Both the position numbers and the translations under genes were made by a program. Shown here one piece after another: positions 15,110-19,232 of a DNA stretch of 19,232 bases (the first letter of the stretch is position 1; every line of letters begins with the position of its first letter). Location: assembly GCA_910579785.1 (NCBI GenBank), contig CAJTVJ010000031.1, forward strand, positions 1-19,232, read 5' to 3'. The notes below the pieces were generated by a model. That model did not search any database. It saw only the letters and a list, made by a program, of their open reading frames with translations, and was not told the origin of the DNA. The DNA is from an uncultured Christensenella sp. (GTDB lineage: Bacteria > Bacillota > Clostridia > Christensenellales > UBA3700).

Positions 15110-15687
15110 TCCAACACGCCCTTTGACGACGGCAATTTGTCGCCGACAACTGCCGTAGCGTCTTTGAGCGCTCTTGCAAACGCCTTGAATATAGCCTCTA
15201 TCTTATGGTGCGAGTTGCTGCCGTAGAGCAAATTGATATGTATCGTCAATCCGCCGTAGTTGGCTATCGCGCGGAAAAATTCCTCGACAAGCTCAATGTC
15301 AAAATCTCCCACCTTGCCCGTCATACCCTCGGCGTTGAATACCAAAAAGGGTCTGCCGCTGACGTCCAAAGTCACGCTTGCCAAACTCTCGTCCATAGGC
15401 AATACGACGTGCGAATATCTCTTGATCCCCACCTTGTCGCCCAATGCCTGCGCTATCGCCTTGCCAAGCACAATGCCTATATCCTCGATGGAATGATGTC
15501 CGTCCACGCGCACGTCGCCGCGGCATTTGACGGCAAAATCAAAACCCGAATGACAGGCAAAAAGCTCCAACATATGGTCAAAAAAGCCTACGCCTGTGTC
15601 TACGCTGTATTCGCCCTTGCCGTCGAGGTCAAGAGAGAGTGATATCTGCGTCTCTTTGGTGTTGCGCTGTATATTGGATGTTCTCAT
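15106..15687 (-). CDS. hisB: Imidazoleglycerol-phosphate dehydratase HisB (monofunctional)
   Basis: The 193-residue enzyme dehydrates IGP to imidazole-acetol phosphate and requires manganese. Metal ligands are visible in GFFDHML (34-40), DGHHSIED (62-69) and SNSHHKIEA (157-165). It lacks the HAD-type histidinol-phosphatase domain fused to HisB in enteric bacteria, so that activity must come from another gene. GGAGG lies 6 bases before the ATG, 23 bases after the hisD stop, and the end overlaps hisH by four bases. Confidence 0.98.
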   Translation of the reverse strand: MRTSNIQRNTKETQISLSLDLDGKGEYSVDTGVGFFDHMLELFACHSGFDFAVKCRGDVRVDGHHSIEDIGIVLGKAIAQALGDKVGIKRYSHVVLPMDESLASVTLDVSGRPFLVFNAEGMTGKVGDFDIELVEEFFRAIANYGGLTIHINLLYGSNSHHKIEAIFKAFARALKDATAVVGDKLPSSKGVLE

Positions 15688-15710
15688 TTATATCCTCCGA
15701 TTTTCCACTT

Positions 15711-16997
15711 TTATTTTTCTTGCTTGCGCAGTCTCACCGCATTGGCATGCGCGGTAAGCCCTTCCGACTCTGCAAATCTAATCACGTCGTCGGCTACTTC
15801 AAGCAAATCCTGCTTGGAGTATTGTATGTAACTTATCTTTTTCATAAAGGTATCGACGGAAAGCACCGAAGAATATCTTGCGCTTCCGCTTGTAGGCAAT
15901 ACGTGAGACGGACCTGCAAAGTAATCGCCGAGAGGCTCGGGAGAGTTGTTGCCCACGAATATAGCTCCTGCGTTGGAAAGCTTTGCCGCTATCTCTTCGG
16001 CATTTTGCGCGCATATCTCCAAATGTTCCGGCGCGACGGCGTCTGCGACCGCAACGGCGACAGACATATTCTCAACGACGATTATTGCCCCGTTGCTTTT
16101 CAACGACTTGGTCATTATCTCGCTTCTCGACAGCAATGCTGTCTGCCTTTCAAGTTCTCTATCTACCTCAAAAGCCAGCTCTTCGCTTGTGGTGACGAGT
16201 ATGCTTGCGGCAAGTTCGTCATGCTCTGCCTGCGAAAGAAGGTCGGCTGCGACCAATCTCGCATCCGCGCTGCCGTCTGCAATGACAAGTATCTCGCTGG
16301 GACCTGCTATCATATCTATCGCAACGTGTCCAAACACCTGCTTTTTGGCAAGCGTGACGAATACGTTGCCCGGTCCTGCTATCAAATCGACTCTCGGTAT
16401 AGTCTGCGTACCGTAAGCCAAAGCGGCGATAGCCTGCGCTCCGCCAACCTTATATATCTTGTCTATACCGCATTCCTTGCATGCGACCAATATCGCCGGA
16501 TTGGATATATTGGGAGTGACGACGACTATCTCTTTGACGCCGGCAGCCTTGGCCGGCAGCGCGGTCATGAGCACCGTCGACGGATAACTTGCCTTGCCGC
16601 CCGGCACGTAAAGTCCGACTCTGGCAAGCGGTCTGTATATCCAACCGAGTTTACTTTCTCCATTACTTCCGGCTGCAAAAAATTCGTTGTGGAATTTTTC
16701 TCTTTGACGGGAGTGGTATTGCAATACGTTTTCGCGAGCCTTGCGTATGCTTGAAAGCAACGCGCTATCTATCTTATCATACGCCCTCTTTATCTCTTCG
16801 TCGGTGACAAGTATATTGGACGCGTCGATATCCTGTCTGTCAAACTTCTTGCAGTATTCAAACACCGCCTCGTCGCCTCTGTTGCGGACGTCCTTTACTA
16901 TGCTGTCGACTGCCGATATATAATCGCTATCGTCAAGCTGAGTGCGCTTGAACACCTTGCTCATATCGTCTTTGCCGTATCTAAAAATATCTACCAT
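15711..16997 (-). CDS. hisD: Histidinol dehydrogenase
   Basis: The 428-residue zinc enzyme makes the two NAD-dependent oxidations from histidinol to histidine, the last step. Zinc ligands are inferred as Gln256 and His259 (SQAEHD), Asp358 (LGDYFAGPSH) and His417 (TAHANAV). The catalytic pair is Glu324-His325 in VAPEHLE. The NAD/substrate signature runs from MIAGPSEILVIAD (229-241) to the Zn motif. Length is normal. The ATG is 6 bases after the hisG stop and its ribosome site (GGAG) lies in the last codons of hisG. Confidence 0.98.
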   Translation of the reverse strand: MVDIFRYGKDDMSKVFKRTQLDDSDYISAVDSIVKDVRNRGDEAVFEYCKKFDRQDIDASNILVTDEEIKRAYDKIDSALLSSIRKARENVLQYHSRQREKFHNEFFAAGSNGESKLGWIYRPLARVGLYVPGGKASYPSTVLMTALPAKAAGVKEIVVVTPNISNPAILVACKECGIDKIYKVGGAQAIAALAYGTQTIPRVDLIAGPGNVFVTLAKKQVFGHVAIDMIAGPSEILVIADGSADARLVAADLLSQAEHDELAASILVTTSEELAFEVDRELERQTALLSRSEIMTKSLKSNGAIIVVENMSVAVAVADAVAPEHLEICAQNAEEIAAKLSNAGAIFVGNNSPEPLGDYFAGPSHVLPTSGSARYSSVLSVDTFMKKISYIQYSKQDLLEVADDVIRFAESEGLTAHANAVRLRKQEK

Positions 16998-17003
16998 ATG
17001 CTT

Positions 17004-17648
17004 TTACTCCGCGCCTGCTTTGATTATTTCGTCTATGTTTTTGACAAGCGGCTTTATAACGTCGGCTTTGGTTTTGAGACTGACCTTGTTGATTATTAGC
17101 CTCGCCGAACAGTTGACAATCTCTTCAAGCACGCACAGATTGTTTTCTTGCAAAGTCTTGCCGCTTTCCACTATGTCGAGGATGATGTCGCTAAGCCCTA
17201 TGATAGGTCCCAGCTCTATCGACCCGTGCAACGGAATTATCTCGACGTTTTGTCCTCTGCCGTCAAAAAAGTCTTTGGCGATATTGACGTACTTGGTCGC
17301 TACTTTCAATATGTTTCTCGGCACAGACAGATCAAAGTCGCCGTATCCTGCTAAGCAAAGGCGGCACTTGGCAAATCCCAAGTCGATGAGTTCGTACACG
17401 TCTCTGCTCTCTTCCATAAGCGTATCCTTGCCGACCACGCCGATGTCCGCCACGCCGTGCTCGACGTATATCGGCACGTCGCTGGGCTTGACAAAAATAA
17501 AATCGTATTTTCCGCTTCTGTCGCTCATGACAAGTTTTCTTGACGGCTCTAAGATATTTCTGCAATCTATGCCGCACTTTTCAAGTATATCGACGCTTTT
17601 TTCCGCAAGTCTTCCCTTTGCCAGCGCAAACGTAACTTTGTCTTGCAT
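17004..17648 (-). CDS. hisG: ATP phosphoribosyltransferase catalytic subunit, short form
   Basis: The 214-residue HisG starts the pathway by joining ATP and PRPP. It has the short-form length, without the C-terminal ACT-like regulatory domain, so it needs HisZ, encoded immediately upstream. The N-terminus VTFALAKGRL and the PRPP loop GLSDIILDIVESGKTLQENN (151-170) are characteristic. I placed the start at 17648: GGAGG lies about 9 bases upstream and the protein aligns with short HisG from there. A longer frame from 17681 would overlap hisZ and add 11 atypical residues. One base separates it from the hisZ stop. Confidence 0.97.
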   Translation of the reverse strand: MQDKVTFALAKGRLAEKSVDILEKCGIDCRNILEPSRKLVMSDRSGKYDFIFVKPSDVPIYVEHGVADIGVVGKDTLMEESRDVYELIDLGFAKCRLCLAGYGDFDLSVPRNILKVATKYVNIAKDFFDGRGQNVEIIPLHGSIELGPIIGLSDIILDIVESGKTLQENNLCVLEEIVNCSARLIINKVSLKTKADVIKPLVKNIDEIIKAGAE

Positions 17649-17649
17649 A

Positions 17650-18822
17650 TCACACTTCCTCCTCGCCGCGCTCTGTGACAAACACGCCTTTGCATGCGCC
17701 CATAGCTGCCTTGACCTTTTTAAGCGACTCTATGTCGTTGGCAAATGAGCATACCGCATTGACTCCCTTTGCCCTATATGCAGTCACCAACTCTTCCGCC
17801 TCTCGCATATTGGACGGCGTATATCCCACGATGACGTCAACGGCAGGCATATGTACGAGCTTGTCCTGATTTGACAGCGCGGTGGTAAGATAACCTATAC
17901 CTATCGCAAAGCCGACCGCGGGTGTGTGGTCGCCGAATGCGTCGCACAGTCCGTCATACCTGCCGCCCGACAAGATAGGTCTGCCCAAATTCTTGATTAT
18001 ACCGCGCATTACCATGCCGGAATAATACTTCATTTTACCGACGATACTCATATCAAAAGTCACGTACTTTTCATACCCAAGGCTCTTCAAGCCGTCGTAT
18101 ATGCCCTTCAAATTTTTGACAGCTTCGCTCATCTGCGAGTTGAGACACATCCCCTTCGCCTCTTCAAGAATCTCCACGCCGCCAAAAAGCATAGGTATGC
18201 GCGAAAGCAGATCCAACATGTCTTTGTCGACGTTTTTGAGAGAATAAAGCTTGATACCGTTCTTTGATTCTATGCTGTTGATAAGTATGTCCCTATCCTC
18301 TTCCTCCACGTCGTAAGCGTCGAGCAGTCCTTTAAAAAATCCTACGTTGCCTATCTCTATCTGAAAGTCGTCAAGCCCCACTGCAAGCATGCTCTTGATG
18401 GCTAGCATTATCACCTCTATGTCGGTGTCAATACCGTCCATACCCATGATCTCAACGCCTGCCTGCGTAAACTCTCTGAGCTTGCCTTCGTTCTCTATCG
18501 CGCTGAACGACTTGCCGAGATAGCATAGCTTCTGCACTCCTTGAAGTTTGGTGCAGACTATTCTCGATATGGGCATTGTGATGTCGGGACGCAGTATCAG
18601 CAAATCGCCGTCGATATCCGTCACCTTAAAGAGCTTGCTAAGTTCTACTTTGCCGACTCCGCTGTCAAAGAGTTCATACCTCTCCAAAATAGGAGACTCT
18701 ATCTCTTGATACCCGTAAAAGCGAAAACAGTCCAAAAGCCTGCCCTCTACGTTTCTCCTTGAAAAACAGTCGGACGGCAAATGATCCTGTGTGCCGTTGG
18801 GTAATTTAAATTTCTTTATCAT
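17650..18822 (-). CDS. hisZ: ATP phosphoribosyltransferase regulatory subunit HisZ
   Basis: The 390-residue protein is a histidyl-tRNA-synthetase paralogue that activates short HisG and mediates histidine feedback. Class II synthetase remnants are present: LRPDIT (77-82, motif 2), REFTQAGVEIMG (116-127), LSGGRYDGL (284-292) and PAVGFAIGI (301-309, motif 3-like). I favour HisZ over HisS because the gene leads the his operon directly before short-form hisG, and the length matches Firmicute HisZ rather than the roughly 420 residues of HisS. A reduced C-terminal segment (~325-390) resembles part of the anticodon-binding fold. The ribosome site is weak (AAGG 14 bases upstream). Confidence 0.95.
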   Translation of the reverse strand: MIKKFKLPNGTQDHLPSDCFSRRNVEGRLLDCFRFYGYQEIESPILERYELFDSGVGKVELSKLFKVTDIDGDLLILRPDITMPISRIVCTKLQGVQKLCYLGKSFSAIENEGKLREFTQAGVEIMGMDGIDTDIEVIMLAIKSMLAVGLDDFQIEIGNVGFFKGLLDAYDVEEEDRDILINSIESKNGIKLYSLKNVDKDMLDLLSRIPMLFGGVEILEEAKGMCLNSQMSEAVKNLKGIYDGLKSLGYEKYVTFDMSIVGKMKYYSGMVMRGIIKNLGRPILSGGRYDGLCDAFGDHTPAVGFAIGIGYLTTALSNQDKLVHMPAVDVIVGYTPSNMREAEELVTAYRAKGVNAVCSFANDIESLKKVKAAMGACKGVFVTERGEEEV

Positions 18823-18860
18823 ATATGCGCTCTATACCTTGTGTATATTATTACGCATAT

Positions 18861-18890
18861 ATTATAATACATAATAAGAGACTTTGTCTA
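18861..18890 (-). promoter_or_regulatory. Probable promoter of the his operon
   Basis: TAGACA (18890-18885, five of six consensus bases), an 18-base spacer and a perfect TATAAT (18866-18861) on the minus strand. The start site would fall near 18854, giving a leader of about 30 bases. That is too short for a T-box or a leader-peptide attenuator. Confidence 0.55.
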
Positions 18891-18929
18891 TTGAATGAAT
18901 GAGATTGACATATAAATTAAAAAAAGGAT

Positions 18930-19075
18930 GAGATTTCTCCGCTTCGGTCGTAAGGAGCGAAAGCGACGGTATAGCGAGCAAGCAGATGCGCCTCGTGCGA
19001 GCGTCAATGACGATTCTCTCCCAAGCCTGTAAGTCTTATATCTAGTCACCTCGCTAGTCGCGGAGAGGTCTAATC
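18930..19075. repeat. Long composite A-B repeat, right flank of the his operon
   Basis: Long unit A (18930-19011) carries the same 54-base internal segment as the copy at 11903 (begins TAAGGAGCGAAAGCGACGG). Unit B is at 19044-19075 (AGTCACCTCGCTAGTCGCGG then AGAGGTCTAATC) after a 32-base loop. The loops also share a C-rich start and a GTAGGT/GTAAGT-TATAT core. Orientation is the same as the left copy, about 7.0 kb apart. Confidence 0.8.
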
Positions 19076-19088
19076 GAGTTAAATGAGT

Positions 19089-19131
19089 ACCGACAAAATG
19101 TTAGCGTAAGCGTGCATTTTCGTTTGGTCGG
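19089..19131. repeat. Bulged hairpin unit C, right copy
   Basis: Matches the left copy at 12074-12116, with outer arms ACCGAC / GTCGG, inner arms AAAATG / CATTTT and the same one-sided CGTTTG bulge. The tip differs (TTAGCGTAAGCGTG) but keeps the small GCG stem, as expected if the fold matters. Confidence 0.65.
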
Positions 19132-19159
19132 CATTAGCGGAACCCGACTGTTTGTTTAG

Positions 19160-19186
19160 CAATCACTTTGCTTTGCTAAGTGATTG
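19160..19186. terminator. Terminator-like hairpin near the right edge
   Basis: A perfect 9-base stem CAATCACTT / AAGTGATTG with a 9-base loop is followed on the plus strand by TGTATTTTAA. No plus-strand gene precedes it, so it may serve a minus-strand gene entering from the right, or be another repeat-derived palindrome. Confidence 0.35.
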
Positions 19187-19232
19187 TGTATTTTAATATA
19201 AGATTCTATTACTTGGGATATAATCGTCACCG

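Larger units (their letters stand above)
18891..19232. other. Repeat-filled region upstream of the his operon to the window edge
   Basis: No gene is supported. The region holds the long A-B composite, unit C and a hairpin, each listed separately. The last 45 bases are AT-rich and show nothing recognisable. Confidence 0.7.

Noticed and set aside
15639..16754. A 371-codon plus-strand frame opposite hisD
   Set aside because: It mirrors the hisD coding strand, whose catalytic motifs are intact. The plus-strand translation is Cys/Arg/Tyr-rich and looks non-natural.
17649..17681. Longer hisG start at 17681
   Set aside because: It would overlap hisZ and add 11 residues not typical of HisG. The ATG at 17648 has GGAGG upstream and fits the family length.
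17650..18822. hisZ read as histidyl-tRNA synthetase hisS
   Set aside because: It leads the his operon, is next to short-form hisG that requires HisZ, and is shorter than HisS with a reduced C-terminal domain.

Overview
The window reads as chromosomal DNA of a low-to-moderate-GC Clostridia-type Firmicute, probably an uncultured gut lineage. The grounds are a short-form HisG partnered with HisZ, strong AGGAGG-type ribosome sites, Firmicute-style -35/-10 boxes, AT-rich spacers, and a large Ig-repeat surface protein of a kind I associate with uncultured Clostridia. Taxonomy is inference only. Every gene I can support is on the minus strand, so the natural reading order runs from the right edge to the left.

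Right part (about 18.9 to 12.1 kb): a histidine biosynthesis operon, hisZ-hisG-hisD-hisB-hisH-hisA-hisF-hisIE, with a credible promoter before hisZ and an intrinsic terminator after hisIE. Together these genes cover PRPP to imidazole-glycerol-phosphate, IGP dehydration, and the final oxidation of histidinol. The aminotransferase (hisC) and histidinol-phosphate phosphatase are not in the window. The operon is tightly packed except for a 137-base gap between hisH and hisA that holds palindromes and a possible internal promoter.

Middle (11.7 to 7.9 kb): a strong promoter drives a CDP-alcohol phosphatidyltransferase (pgsA-like) followed 3 bases later by an 86-residue two-helix membrane protein. 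valS (valyl-tRNA synthetase) follows, with no T-box leader. Left-middle (7.8 to 5.3 kb): a HAD-family phosphatase and two overlapping genes for polytopic membrane proteins of unknown role, ended by a hairpin.

Left (4.8 kb to the edge): one very large open frame, at least 1591 codons, starting at GTG and running off the window. It encodes a secreted, membrane-anchored protein with an N-terminal signal, a DUF6273-like domain, many Ig-like modules, two membrane segments and a long Met/Gln- and Val-Glu-Lys-rich tail inferred to be cytosolic.

The least ordinary feature is a family of short imperfect palindromic repeats (consensus begins GAGATTTCTCCGCT and ends GTCGAAATGAC, here called unit A; its inverse is unit B). 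Copies fill the spacers at 5.0-5.3, 11.85-12.12 and 18.9-19.13 kb. Two long composite copies lie in direct orientation on either side of the his operon. Another copy lies in frame inside the surface-protein gene at the left edge. A separate 127-base element with near-perfect terminal inverted repeats lies just upstream of the surface-protein gene. I did not find a CRISPR array, rRNA, tRNA, transposase or phage gene.
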